DNA of 35,693 nucleotides from Alphaproteobacteria bacterium UBA4588 (lineage in GTDB: Bacteria; Pseudomonadota; Alphaproteobacteria; Puniceispirillales; Puniceispirillaceae): NCBI GenBank assembly GCA_949529445.1, contig CATISA010000013.1:1-35693 (forward strand), written 5' to 3'. Position numbers and translations under genes: made by a program. Positions 8,571 through 16,875 of this stretch are shown here, in pieces. A model generated the notes under the pieces. It was not told the origin of the DNA, did no database searches, and saw nothing but the letters and a program-made list of their open reading frames with translations. Every line of letters begins with the position of its first letter. Position 1 is the first letter of the stretch.

Positions 8571-9779
8571 ATGGATTATATCATGCCTGAAATTTCAGCT
8601 CTTGTTCCCTATGCATGCCATAAAAGTGTTCTAGGGCGTTTTGTTACCGAAGCAGCGCCTGACAAAAAAGAGCTGTTTCCACGGACTGATTTTCAACGAG
8701 ATCGTGATAGAATCATCCATTCCTCGGCCTTTTTAAGACTGCGTAATAAAACACAAGTTTTTGTTTATCATGAGGGCGATAGTTTCCGCACCCGCTTAAC
8801 CCATTCCCTTGAGGTTGCCCAGATAGCCCGCACAATTGCACGTGCATTATCTTTGAACGAGGATATTGCTGAAGCTGTTGCTCTTGCTCATGACCTTGGC
8901 CATCCCCCGTTTGGTCATGCCGGTGAACAGGCCATGAATAAGGTTATGGCGCCATTTGGTGGTTTTGATCATAATGAGCAATCTGTGCGTGTGTTGACCC
9001 TTCTTGAAGAAAAATACGCTGATTTTGACGGATTAAACCTCACAGGAGAAACGCTCGAAGGCGTGGTCAAACATAATGGCCCAGTGATCAATAAGAGCGA
9101 CAAGCATGCTGAGTTACGGCCAACAATAGCGACTCTGAATAGCAAGTGGGATCTCAAATTGGACCTTTATGCGCCTGCCGAAGCGCAGGTTGCAAATATG
9201 TCTGATGATATCGCTTATTTGGCGCATGATTTTAATGATGGTCTACGCGCCGGCTTGCTTCAGCTCCATCAGCTAGAAGGCTTGCCAGTGGTTGGTGATA
9301 TATTGGGCGAGCTTCACAATCGCTATCCTAATTGTGCGCAAACCCGTCTTGTGCATGAATTATCGCGCCGGCTCATCAGCCATTTTGTTCAGGATATCCT
9401 GAACGAAAGTGTCTCAGTACTTACAGCGCTAAATCCACAATCCGTTGATGATATTCGTAGCGCAGGTCGGGCTGTTATCTGTCATTCCGCTGCCGCCGCT
9501 GATGCTTTGTCACAATTACGCGCATTTCTGTTTAAAAATAGCTGGCGTCATTTTAAAGTGAACCGTATGACAAGCAAATCCAAGCATCTTCTAACAGAGC
9601 TTTTTGAACGATTATTAGAAGAACCTAATTTACTTCCAACAGAGTGGCAAACTGCCCTCGAAAATAAGGGACAGGTGCAAGAAGCCCGTATTATCGCTGA
9701 CTATGTTGCTTCCATGACAGACCGCTATGCGCTATTAGAATATGAGCGTATTTTTGAACCGGGGCCCATATTGTCATAA
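8571..9779 (+). CDS. dgt: Deoxyguanosinetriphosphate triphosphohydrolase-like protein
   Basis: 402-residue HD-domain protein of the dGTPase-like family, which hydrolyses dNTPs to nucleoside and triphosphate. The metal site is visible: RTRLTHSLEVAQIAR (first His), AEAVALAHDLGHPPFGHAGE (HD pair and following His), then SDDIAYLAHDFNDGL with the last Asp. The N-terminal FQRDRDRIIHSSAFLRLRNKTQVF block is typical of the type-2 dGTPase-like subfamily found beside argS in Alphaproteobacteria. The stop at 9779 is one base before the argS ATG, so the two are probably cotranscribed. An in-frame ATG at 8583 is an alternative start; neither has a clear Shine-Dalgarno. Confidence 0.93.
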   Translation: MDYIMPEISALVPYACHKSVLGRFVTEAAPDKKELFPRTDFQRDRDRIIHSSAFLRLRNKTQVFVYHEGDSFRTRLTHSLEVAQIARTIARALSLNEDIAEAVALAHDLGHPPFGHAGEQAMNKVMAPFGGFDHNEQSVRVLTLLEEKYADFDGLNLTGETLEGVVKHNGPVINKSDKHAELRPTIATLNSKWDLKLDLYAPAEAQVANMSDDIAYLAHDFNDGLRAGLLQLHQLEGLPVVGDILGELHNRYPNCAQTRLVHELSRRLISHFVQDILNESVSVLTALNPQSVDDIRSAGRAVICHSAAAADALSQLRAFLFKNSWRHFKVNRMTSKSKHLLTELFERLLEEPNLLPTEWQTALENKGQVQEARIIADYVASMTDRYALLEYERIFEPGPILS

Positions 9780-9780
9780 C

Positions 9781-11502
9781 ATGAATATTTTCACTATTTT
9801 CGAAGAACAAATAAGATTAATTTATCAAGATTTGAGCGATTCTGGTCAGGTCACAAAAGGGGCTGACCTCTCACGTGTGGCTGTTGAATTACCCCGTGAT
9901 GAAACGCATGGCGATCTTGCGTGTAACGTAGCAATGGTTCTAGCAAAGCAGGTTTCGCTGAAGCCGCGTGACCTTGCAGCGCTATTTGCAGACAAATTAG
10001 CGCTACATGATGATGTGGCGCAGGTGGTGGTTGCCGGACCGGGATTTTTGAATATCACACTTACTGAGGGTCGCTGGGGTGCTGAAATTTCTGATATCTT
10101 GGCCACTCAGGATTATGGTCGCTCAGATAGTGGGAGTGGGCAGGCTGTCAATATTGAATTTGTGTCTGCGAACCCGACAGGCCCGCTTCATGCCGCTCAT
10201 GCCCGTGGTGCAATTTTAGGGGATGTTCTTGCTAATCTACTGGCCTTTTCTGGTTATAATGTGACCCGTGAATATTATATCAATGATGCGGGCGCCCAGG
10301 TTGATGTTTTAGCGCGCTCAGCGCAACTGCGTTATCGTGAGGCGCTTGGCGAAGACGGTGTGGTGATAGCTGATGGTCTTTATCCCGGCGAATATCTGAA
10401 AGAGGTTGGTGCTGGATTGGTTGAGCAGCATGCAGACGCATTGCTGGCACTTGATGAAGTGGAGTGGTTGCCACTTATCCGGACTTTTGCGATTGAGCAA
10501 ATGATGACATCCATAAAGACAGATTTATCTGAAATGGGCATTCAGATGGATGTTTTTTCATCTGAGCGGGCCTTGGTTGATAGCGGCATTGTTGCGCAGT
10601 CAATCGATAAGCTTGCCCGTATGGAACTTGTCTATCGCGGCATTCTTGAGCCACCAAAGGGCCAGCTTCCAGAGGATTGGGAGCCGCGTGAACAACTACT
10701 CTTCAAAGCAAGCGAATTTGGTGATGATGTTGACCGGCCTCTTCAGAAATCAGATGGAAGCTGGACTTATTTCGCCTCTGATGTGGCCTATCACATGGAT
10801 AAGCTTTCACGCACAGGCGGCGCAATGATTGATGTCTGGGGTGCTGACCATGGTGGTTATGTGAAACGCATGAAAGCTGCCACCGAAGCAATATCAGGCC
10901 AAAAGAATATGCTTGATGTCAAATTATGCCAGCTAGTCACGCTTCTGGATAAAGGAACGCCTGTTAAAATGTCAAAACGGGCAGGAACATTCGTAACATT
11001 AAAAGACGTTATGGACGCAGTAGGCGCTGATGTGATGCGGTTTATCATGTTGACCCGCCGGTCTGATCAGACACTAGAATTTGATTATGCCCGGGTTACA
11101 GAAAAAAGTCGTGAAAACCCTGTTTTTTATGTTCAATATGCTCATGCTCGTGCCAGTTCTGTGTTGCGGCAGGCAGCAGGGCAGACTGTGACGAGCATAG
11201 CGACAGGTCGCCTCGTGGATATTCATGAAGTCCGGGTAATCCGGCAGCTTGCTAGTTTCCCTCAGGTGGTGAAATCAGCAACTTTGTCGCATGAGCCACA
11301 TCGAATAGCTTTTTATCTTATTGATCTTGCCAGTCTATTTCATGGATTATGGAATGCGGGTAGAGATAATTCTGACCTTCGCTTTATCTTTGATAATGAT
11401 GATGAGCTTACAGGTGCACGCCTTGCTTTGATTTCGGCAACGCGCGGGGTGATTTCACAAGGACTATCATTAATGGGCATCACAGCCCTTGAGGAAATGT
11501 AA
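9781..11502 (+). CDS. argS: Arginyl-tRNA synthetase
   Basis: 573-residue class I synthetase charging tRNA-Arg. Motifs: N-terminal additive domain with PRDETHGDLACNVAMVLAK; FVSANPTGPLHAAHARGAI, where HAAH (137-140) is the HIGH box; YINDAGAQVD; SDGSWTYFASDVAYHMDK; VWGADHGGYVKRMKAA; and VKMSKRAGTFVTLKDV with the KMSKS-like loop. The DALR anticodon-binding domain follows (FYVQYAHARASSVLRQA). ATG 9781 starts one base after the dgt stop; the frame is open further upstream, but that part overlaps dgt. The stop overlaps the next ATG by one base (TAATG), indicating coupling. Confidence 0.97.
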   Translation: MNIFTIFEEQIRLIYQDLSDSGQVTKGADLSRVAVELPRDETHGDLACNVAMVLAKQVSLKPRDLAALFADKLALHDDVAQVVVAGPGFLNITLTEGRWGAEISDILATQDYGRSDSGSGQAVNIEFVSANPTGPLHAAHARGAILGDVLANLLAFSGYNVTREYYINDAGAQVDVLARSAQLRYREALGEDGVVIADGLYPGEYLKEVGAGLVEQHADALLALDEVEWLPLIRTFAIEQMMTSIKTDLSEMGIQMDVFSSERALVDSGIVAQSIDKLARMELVYRGILEPPKGQLPEDWEPREQLLFKASEFGDDVDRPLQKSDGSWTYFASDVAYHMDKLSRTGGAMIDVWGADHGGYVKRMKAATEAISGQKNMLDVKLCQLVTLLDKGTPVKMSKRAGTFVTLKDVMDAVGADVMRFIMLTRRSDQTLEFDYARVTEKSRENPVFYVQYAHARASSVLRQAAGQTVTSIATGRLVDIHEVRVIRQLASFPQVVKSATLSHEPHRIAFYLIDLASLFHGLWNAGRDNSDLRFIFDNDDELTGARLALISATRGVISQGLSLMGITALEEM

Positions 11503-12476
11503 TGGCTGAGCAGGCGGATAATATGCGCTATGAGAATGCATCCTATGATGATCAGGACGGGAGAGCGCCGCGTAAGGCAAAGACAAAACCAGCATCACGA
11601 AAACTCGCCTTATTTTTATGGGGGCTTGTGTTTTTATCGTTGAGTGGGGCGGGGGTTGTCTGGTTTGGTTCTGGTTCTGAGCAGGATCATAGTGATCTTG
11701 CTGTTCTGCGCCCGGATCCGGGTCCTCTCAAGGTAAAGCCTATTGAGCCAGGTGGTTTGGACATTGAGACATCTAACACAACTGTTCTGGATATGCTGGA
11801 TGGAAATAGTCCTCGCTCAAAAAGCACAGAGACACTTGCGCTACCTGATGGTGAGCCAGAACTACCGCCGGTACAAACAACAGCATCAGATAGTTCAGGC
11901 ACTTCATTTGTTGCTAAGAACACCCTTTCTGATGCAATGCCTGCAACAACGCAAACAGCCGATGTCACACCTGCTGTAACGGCGCTAACTGCAGCGCAAG
12001 ATAAGATGCTGCCCGAAAATAGTATATCTGATGGCACTCAAACCATTGAGGCAAAACGTCTATTATCAGATGGCGATACCCTCACAAGTAAGCCCGATAG
12101 TCAGACCAGACCGCTGACAGATGAAACATCTGAGGTTGCCAGCCCTGCAGCACGGCCAAAACGCGACAACAGGGTAATAAAGAAACAGATTATTGAGCCT
12201 GATTTAACAAACCCAGATTTGTTTATGGTTCAATTAGCGGCTTTCAGAAATCGCGAAAAAGCGGAAACTGCATCAGCCTTGCTCACCGAAAAACATAATA
12301 AACGGTTGATGGGCCTTACCCTTGGAGTGATGCAGGTGGCCGCAAAAAACTCTACCATGTTCTGGCGGGTGATAACTGAACCGATACCGCCAAAAGATGC
12401 CCGTAAAATTTGTGATGATCTGAAGCGTTCCGGACAGGATTGTATTTTAAGAAAAGCTGTTCCTGTGCGCCCATGA
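11502..12476 (+). CDS. SPOR-domain membrane protein
   Basis: 324-residue bitopic inner-membrane protein. A basic cytoplasmic segment (RKAKTKPASRK) precedes one transmembrane helix at about residues 35-55; then comes a long low-complexity periplasmic linker rich in Thr, Ser, Asp and Pro, and a C-terminal SPOR domain at about 239-318 (DLFMVQLAAFRNREKAET to RSGQDCILRK). SPOR domains bind denuded septal glycan, so a role at the division site or in the envelope is likely. The gene starts on the argS stop (TAATG) and overlaps scpA by 4 bp (ATGA). In many Alphaproteobacteria nagZ stands between this gene and scpA; here it is absent. Confidence 0.85.
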   Translation: MAEQADNMRYENASYDDQDGRAPRKAKTKPASRKLALFLWGLVFLSLSGAGVVWFGSGSEQDHSDLAVLRPDPGPLKVKPIEPGGLDIETSNTTVLDMLDGNSPRSKSTETLALPDGEPELPPVQTTASDSSGTSFVAKNTLSDAMPATTQTADVTPAVTALTAAQDKMLPENSISDGTQTIEAKRLLSDGDTLTSKPDSQTRPLTDETSEVASPAARPKRDNRVIKKQIIEPDLTNPDLFMVQLAAFRNREKAETASALLTEKHNKRLMGLTLGVMQVAAKNSTMFWRVITEPIPPKDARKICDDLKRSGQDCILRKAVPVRP

Positions 12477-13282
12477 TGTTACCAAACACTTCAGATAACG
12501 CCCCAATTGAGGCCTCAGATGAGGATAAATTTGACGATGTAGGCCGTCAAATTTCTTTATTTGTCAATCTAGATGGATTTGAAGGCCCTATTGACCTGTT
12601 ACTGTCGCTGGCGCGTGACCAGAAGGTAGATTTGAGCAAGATTGCCATTCTGCCCTTAGCAGACCAGTACCTGCTTTATATCGAGCAGGCTCGGGATATT
12701 AACCTTGAAATTGCAGCTGATTATCTTGTGATGGCAGCGTGGCTGGCATATCTGAAATCGCGTCTTCTTTTGCCTGATCCTGAGCCGGAGCAGAGTGAAG
12801 AAATCATTGATATGACAGATGCGTTGCGCTACCAGCTGGTAAGGCTGGAGGCGATGCAATCCGCAGCAAAACGGTTTGCAGATTTACCCTATCTTGGCCG
12901 TGATAGGCTTGTGCGCGGCACGATTGAAACTTTTCATTCAACTGAAAAAACTGTTTGGACAGCAAGTTTATATGATTTACTGAGTGCTTATGGGGATATC
13001 CGGTCGCAAGAAGAGTCCAGCACCCTAACAATCGCAGCCACGCGGCTTTATTCAGTTCAGGAAGCATCTGGGCGGATGAAATCGCTGATTTCCCGGTCTC
13101 CGGGCTGGCAAGTCTTGCAACATTTTCTGCCACGTGATCTTACGCAGCCCCTCGACCAGCGCTCGGCTCTTGCTTCGCACTTTGTCGCGTCACTTGAACT
13201 TGCGCGTGAGGGTCTTGTAAACTTGCGCCAGAGTAATAGTTTTGCCCCATTATATATTCGCGCTAAGGATAGTGAGCAATGA
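12473..13282 (+). CDS. scpA: Segregation and condensation protein A
   Basis: 269-residue kleisin subunit of the Smc-ScpAB complex, which compacts and segregates the chromosome. The diagnostic N-terminal block FEGPIDLLLSLARDQKVDLSKIAI is followed by AADYLVMAAWLAYLKSRLLLP, the helix that contacts the Smc neck; the C-terminal winged-helix part is less conserved. ATG 12473 overlaps the SPOR gene stop by 4 bp (ATGA); the frame runs further upstream but has no better start. The stop again overlaps scpB by ATGA. Smc is not in this window. Confidence 0.94.
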   Translation: MMLPNTSDNAPIEASDEDKFDDVGRQISLFVNLDGFEGPIDLLLSLARDQKVDLSKIAILPLADQYLLYIEQARDINLEIAADYLVMAAWLAYLKSRLLLPDPEPEQSEEIIDMTDALRYQLVRLEAMQSAAKRFADLPYLGRDRLVRGTIETFHSTEKTVWTASLYDLLSAYGDIRSQEESSTLTIAATRLYSVQEASGRMKSLISRSPGWQVLQHFLPRDLTQPLDQRSALASHFVASLELAREGLVNLRQSNSFAPLYIRAKDSEQ

Positions 13283-13935
13283 CAGATATTCCAAAAGCAG
13301 CCCGGGTGGTTGAAGCACTGATTTTTGCCTCTCCAACTCCAGTTTCGCGTCGTGCCTTACTGCCTTATGTTGAGAATGAAGACCAGATAACTGACGTGAT
13401 CACCTCTATCGCTGCACGGTATGACGAACGCTCTGGGGTTGAGCTCTCTGAAACAGACGGGCATTACGCTTTTCGGACACGTGCTGATGTTGCGGCTTTT
13501 TTAACATTAGAGCGGCCAATACAACGCCCCTTATCGCGCGCCGCCCTTGAAGTGCTTGCGATTATTGCTTATCACCAGCCGATTACCCGCTCGGAAATCG
13601 AAGAAATACGGGGAATTAGCCTGTCTCGGGGTACAGTCGATATTTTGCTTGAACTCGGCTGGATCAAACCGCGGGGTAGACGGCGCACGCCGGGCCGGCC
13701 ACTGACATGGGGAACGAGCCCCGCATTTCTTGATCATTTTGGTCTTGAGGGTGTGGATGAATTACCAGGTATTGAAGACTTAAAATCTGCCGGATTATTG
13801 CGTAAGGGACAGATACTTGGCGGTCTTGGTGAATCTGGGCATCTAGATAATGATGATGAGGTTCATGAAGAAGGGGACAGTGATGACCTGCTTGATGATG
13901 ATTTCCTAGATGGATTTGCAGAAGAGGACGCATAA
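13279..13935 (+). CDS. scpB: Segregation and condensation protein B
   Basis: 218-residue winged-helix partner of ScpA. Diagnostic blocks: ARVVEALIFASPTPVSRRALLP at the N-terminus, RAALEVLAIIAYHQPITRSEIEEIRG in the middle, and GRRRTPGRPLTWGTSPAFLDHFGL, which is near-universal in ScpB. The last ~30 residues are a strongly acidic tail (DNDDEVHEEGDSDDLLDDDF) beyond the folded part, as in some other alphaproteobacterial ScpB. It is coupled by ATGA to scpA and by TAATG to the following ABC gene. Confidence 0.95.
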   Translation: MTDIPKAARVVEALIFASPTPVSRRALLPYVENEDQITDVITSIAARYDERSGVELSETDGHYAFRTRADVAAFLTLERPIQRPLSRAALEVLAIIAYHQPITRSEIEEIRGISLSRGTVDILLELGWIKPRGRRRTPGRPLTWGTSPAFLDHFGLEGVDELPGIEDLKSAGLLRKGQILGGLGESGHLDNDDEVHEEGDSDDLLDDDFLDGFAEEDA

Positions 13936-14966
13936 TGCTCTCATTTCGGTCTGTATCTCATGATTATGGCGAGTCAGCGTCTGTAAGCAATGTTAGTTTT
14001 GATGTTGGGGCAGGGGAGGTTGTCACATTGCTCGGACCGTCTGGCTGTGGCAAGACAACCCTCCTTCGTCTAGCTGCAGGATTTGAGGCCTTGTCATCTG
14101 GCGAAATCATCTCTGAACATCGTATTTTGAGTGGAGCAGGGGTGCTTGTTCCGCCCGAGGATCGGAAAATGGGACTCGTGTTTCAGTCTTATGCTCTGTT
14201 TCCGCATCTTACTGTAAATGAAAATGTTTTGTTTGGGCTGTCTCATTTAGGGGGTGCAGCCGAGGAGCGAGCAGCCGATATGCTTGCTGAATTCGATGTA
14301 TTGGCGCTTGCACAGAAATATCCACATGAATTATCAGGCGGTCAGCAGCAACGCGTTGCGCTGGCCCGCGCGCTTGCGCCATCACCTAAGTTGGTGCTTT
14401 TAGACGAACCTTATTCAGGGCTTGATACGCGGCTGCGTGAGCGGGTACGTGATCGGATGCTTCACATATTGCGCGAAACAGGTACATCAGCGCTTATGGT
14501 AACGCATGATGCAGAAGAAGCGATGTTTATGTCTGACCGTATTATTGTGTTAGATAATGGTATCATTCTTCAGCAAGGCCGCCCGATTGACCTTTATTGC
14601 CGGCCTCAAAATGCCTTTGTTACAGAATTCTTTGGGGAAGTGAATCATGTACCGGCTCATGGTCTTAAGGGGCGCGTATCAACCCTTTTTGGTGAATTTG
14701 ATAGCCCTGAGATGACAGAGGGCTGTGCCGCATTAATGGTGATACGGCATGAAGGATTGCGCATTTCTGCAACTGATAGCGGTGTGCCGGCGACTGTTGT
14801 TGAGTCTCATTTGCTTGGTCGTGCGACCCTCATTCATCTGGCTGTGCCGTCTGATGATGGTGAGCTTCACCTGCATGCACGCATTCCAGGACTAAATTCA
14901 TTTGCTCCTGGTAGTGCGGTACATTTGGAAATGGACAGGGAGCAGGCCTTTTTCTTTGCGCGATGA
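13935..14966 (+). CDS. ABC transporter ATP-binding protein, FbpC/PotA type
   Basis: 343-residue ATPase of the type importing iron(III), spermidine or sulfate. Walker A GPSGCGKTT near residues 34-42, Q-loop VFQSYALFPHLTVNENV, signature LSGGQQQRVALARAL from residue 133, Walker B LVLLDEPYSGLD and switch His in VTHDAEEAMFMSD. A C-terminal ~110-residue regulatory/TOBE-like region follows (GEVNHVPAHGLKGR onward). No permease or binding-protein gene is adjacent, so the substrate is unknown; FbpC-like ferric uptake is the nearest match by sequence style. Its ATG overlaps the scpB stop (TAATG), so it is expressed with the scp genes and sits where tatA usually follows scpB. Confidence 0.85.
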   Translation: MLSFRSVSHDYGESASVSNVSFDVGAGEVVTLLGPSGCGKTTLLRLAAGFEALSSGEIISEHRILSGAGVLVPPEDRKMGLVFQSYALFPHLTVNENVLFGLSHLGGAAEERAADMLAEFDVLALAQKYPHELSGGQQQRVALARALAPSPKLVLLDEPYSGLDTRLRERVRDRMLHILRETGTSALMVTHDAEEAMFMSDRIIVLDNGIILQQGRPIDLYCRPQNAFVTEFFGEVNHVPAHGLKGRVSTLFGEFDSPEMTEGCAALMVIRHEGLRISATDSGVPATVVESHLLGRATLIHLAVPSDDGELHLHARIPGLNSFAPGSAVHLEMDREQAFFFAR

Positions 14967-15010
14967 CATGATTATTTTTTGGATAGTTTAGGGGTGTCCT
15001 ATTTCTGTTA

Positions 15011-15039
15011 TTGCTACAACGCCCTGGTATAGTTATACT
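15011..15039 (+). promoter_or_regulatory. Candidate sigma-70 promoter for tatA
   Basis: TTGCTA (15011-15016), a 17-bp spacer, and TATACT (15034-15039). It lies in the 144-bp gap after the ABC gene, about 70 bp before the tatA start. Spacing and hexamers are close to consensus; no experimental support. Confidence 0.5.
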
Positions 15040-15110
15040 TACGGCGCATTCGTTTTGCCGGCTTTCGTTGGCATATTTTCAGCATTTACTCCATCTTTAA
15101 GGGGAATATC

Positions 15111-15446
15111 ATGGGTTTTACTAGCATCTGGCATTGGCTAATCGTTCTCGCTGTTCTTTTGCTTCTGTTTGCACGTCCGGGAAAAATTTCGGGCATCATG
15201 GGCGACTTTGGTAAGGGTCTCAAAAATTTCAAAGATGGGGTTAAAAGCGATGACAGCGATGCGTCATCTTCTGATGATGTAATTGAAACCGCTCCTGCAG
15301 CAGCAAAAAAGGCATCGCCAAAGAAGGCTGTTGCGAAAAAAGCTGCTAAGAAAAAGGCGGCGCCTAAAAAAGTAGTAGCAAAAAAAGCAGTAGCAAAGAA
15401 GGCCTCGAAAAAAGCTGCTAAGAAAGCATCAAAGTCTCGCGCTTAA
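15111..15446 (+). CDS. tatA: Sec-independent translocase protein TatA with Lys/Ala-rich tail
   Basis: 111-residue TatA, the pore-forming subunit that exports folded proteins. The start [19 protein letters not shown] is the short transmembrane helix; then comes [21 protein letters not shown], the amphipathic helix with its invariant Phe-Gly. The hinge reads FARPGKIS instead of the common FGRGKIS, with an extra Pro. From residue 61 the protein becomes a histone-H1-like tail: 20 lysines between residues 66 and 108, in KKA-, KKAV- and KKAS-type units with few acidic residues. Most TatA tails are acidic or neutral, so this is unusual. Shine-Dalgarno AAGGGGA precedes ATG 15111. It has its own promoter and terminator, separate from tatB-tatC. 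Confidence 0.92.
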   Translation: MGFTSIWHWLIVLAVLLLLFARPGKISGIMGDFGKGLKNFKDGVKSDDSDASSSDDVIETAPAAAKKASPKKAVAKKAAKKKAAPKKVVAKKAVAKKASKKAAKKASKSRA

Positions 15447-15476
15447 AGCATGAGCGTTTGATATATTAATATTTCG

Positions 15477-15528
15477 AATGTGCCGCCTGAAACCCGATCA
15501 TTAAGGCGGCGCATTGCTTTTCCTTTTT
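15477..15528 (+). terminator. Rho-independent terminator after tatA
   Basis: A 12-bp stem with one G-U pair, AATGTGCCGCCT (15477-15488) with AGGCGGCGCATT (15504-15515), 15-nt loop, then GCTTTTCCTTTTT. It separates tatA from tatB, so most tatA transcripts would end here. Confidence 0.85.
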
Positions 15529-15550
15529 AGCCAGACACTATAAGGCGGGC

Positions 15551-15578
15551 TTGGTAAAATCCTGTCTTCATGTATATG
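15551..15578 (+). promoter_or_regulatory. Candidate promoter for tatB-tatC
   Basis: TTGGTA (15551-15556), 16-bp spacer, TATATG (15573-15578), located just after the tatA terminator and about 40 bp before the tatB start. Hexamer matches are moderate. Confidence 0.35.
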
Positions 15579-15616
15579 GTTAGGGTCAAATAAGTCATGT
15601 GAGGGAGACAATTTGC

Positions 15617-16024
15617 GTGTTTGATTTCGGTTGGCAGGAATTTATGATGATTGCCTTTGTTTTGGTTTTGGTCGTTGGACCAAAAGACCTGCCGAAAGTG
15701 TTGCGCAGTTTCACAAAAATCACGGGACAGGTGCGCAAAATGGCTCGTGAATTTTCTAAAAGCCTCGAAGATGTCGCTGGTGAGGCCGATGTTAAGGGAG
15801 TTAAACAGATGGTGGCTGACCTTAAAACTGGGAATCTAGAAGATATGGCACGCGTTGTTGATGATAAGATTCTGACAGATACTCAGGCAGCTGGCAATTC
15901 TGCTGATCTGTCAGACATTAAAGAAAACATTCAAGCTGTACAGGATGCTGCTAAGACTTTGAGTGATGCTCAGGCTGATGTAACGAGCATCGAAACGCCC
16001 TCATCACAACAGGATAAGGCATAA
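15617..16024 (+). CDS. tatB: Sec-independent translocase protein TatB
   Basis: 135-residue TatB, which binds twin-arginine signal peptides together with TatC. The N-terminus FDFGWQEFMMIAFVLVLVVGPKDLPKVLRS is the classic TatB block: a conserved Glu in the membrane helix and the GPxxLP hinge. An amphipathic helix (GQVRKMAREFSKSLEDVAGEA) and a variable acidic tail follow. The GTG at 15617 is chosen because it puts FDFGW at the N-terminus as in other TatB proteins and lies 9 nt after GAGGGAG; an upstream GTG at 15599 would place six atypical residues before it and overlap the ribosome site. The stop overlaps tatC (TAATG). Confidence 0.93.
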   Translation: MFDFGWQEFMMIAFVLVLVVGPKDLPKVLRSFTKITGQVRKMAREFSKSLEDVAGEADVKGVKQMVADLKTGNLEDMARVVDDKILTDTQAAGNSADLSDIKENIQAVQDAAKTLSDAQADVTSIETPSSQQDKA

Positions 16025-16839
16025 TGTCTGAGACCGAACAGCGCGCTGACGGGCCAGCGGACCCGGGTGAAATGAGTTTGATTGAGCATCTGACCGAGCT
16101 AAGAAACCGCATCGGGATAATTATGATTGGCTTTATTGCCATCTTTTTGATGTGCTTCATCCGTCCTTATGGCAGTGATACACAAAATATAGCCGATGCG
16201 GTTTATATTTTCTTGCAGGCACCTCTTGCAGACATTCTACTGGAACGTGGCGGACGGATGATTTTTACAGGCCTTCATGAAGGCTTTTTCACGCAAGTTA
16301 AAGTATCTTTTTTTATCGCTATTTCAATTACTTTTCCAATGATTTTGCTACAAGTTTGGAAGTTTGTAGCCCCTGGTCTTTATAAGACAGAAAAACGGGC
16401 TATCATGCCGTTTCTCATGGCAACACCAATTTTATTCGCTCTTGGTGCCGCTATGGTCTATTATATTGTCATTCCACTTGCCTGGGACTTTTTTCTGTCT
16501 TTTGAGGTTGCGGGCGGCGACGGCGCGCTCCCGATTGAGGTTGAGCCGCGCATTAGTGAATATCTTAGTCTCGTGATGCGTCTGATGTTTGCCTTCGGTG
16601 TTTCTTTCGAGCTTCCAGTCATTTTGTTGTTATTGGTACGTGCTGGCATTCTCACAGCAGATGATCTTGCTGGGAAACGCAAATATGCGATTTTGCTTGC
16701 CTTTATCGCCGCAGCTATCCTGACTCCGCCAGATGTGATTTCTCAAGTACTTCTCGCTGTGCCTGTTATAGTATTGTATGAGCTATCCATTGTTTGTGCT
16801 CGTTTCATAGGAAAGCCCTCTGCGCCCCACACAGACTAA
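16024..16839 (+). CDS. tatC: Sec-independent translocase protein TatC
   Basis: 271-residue polytopic receptor of the Tat system. The N-terminal cytoplasmic block MSLIEHLTELRNRI is the TatC signature; then six hydrophobic helices, with FFTQVKVSFFIAISITFPMILLQVWKFVAPGLYKTEKRA containing the conserved periplasmic and cytoplasmic loops, and EYLSLVMRLMFAFGVSFELPV with the conserved FELP. The end RKYAILLAFIAAAILTPPDVISQVLLAVP is also typical. ATG 16024 overlaps the tatB stop by one base, so TatB and TatC are translated together. Confidence 0.97.
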   Translation: MSETEQRADGPADPGEMSLIEHLTELRNRIGIIMIGFIAIFLMCFIRPYGSDTQNIADAVYIFLQAPLADILLERGGRMIFTGLHEGFFTQVKVSFFIAISITFPMILLQVWKFVAPGLYKTEKRAIMPFLMATPILFALGAAMVYYIVIPLAWDFFLSFEVAGGDGALPIEVEPRISEYLSLVMRLMFAFGVSFELPVILLLLVRAGILTADDLAGKRKYAILLAFIAAAILTPPDVISQVLLAVPVIVLYELSIVCARFIGKPSAPHTD

Positions 16840-16875
16840 CAACTGACACTTCGTATCAGTAAGGACATTATCATC

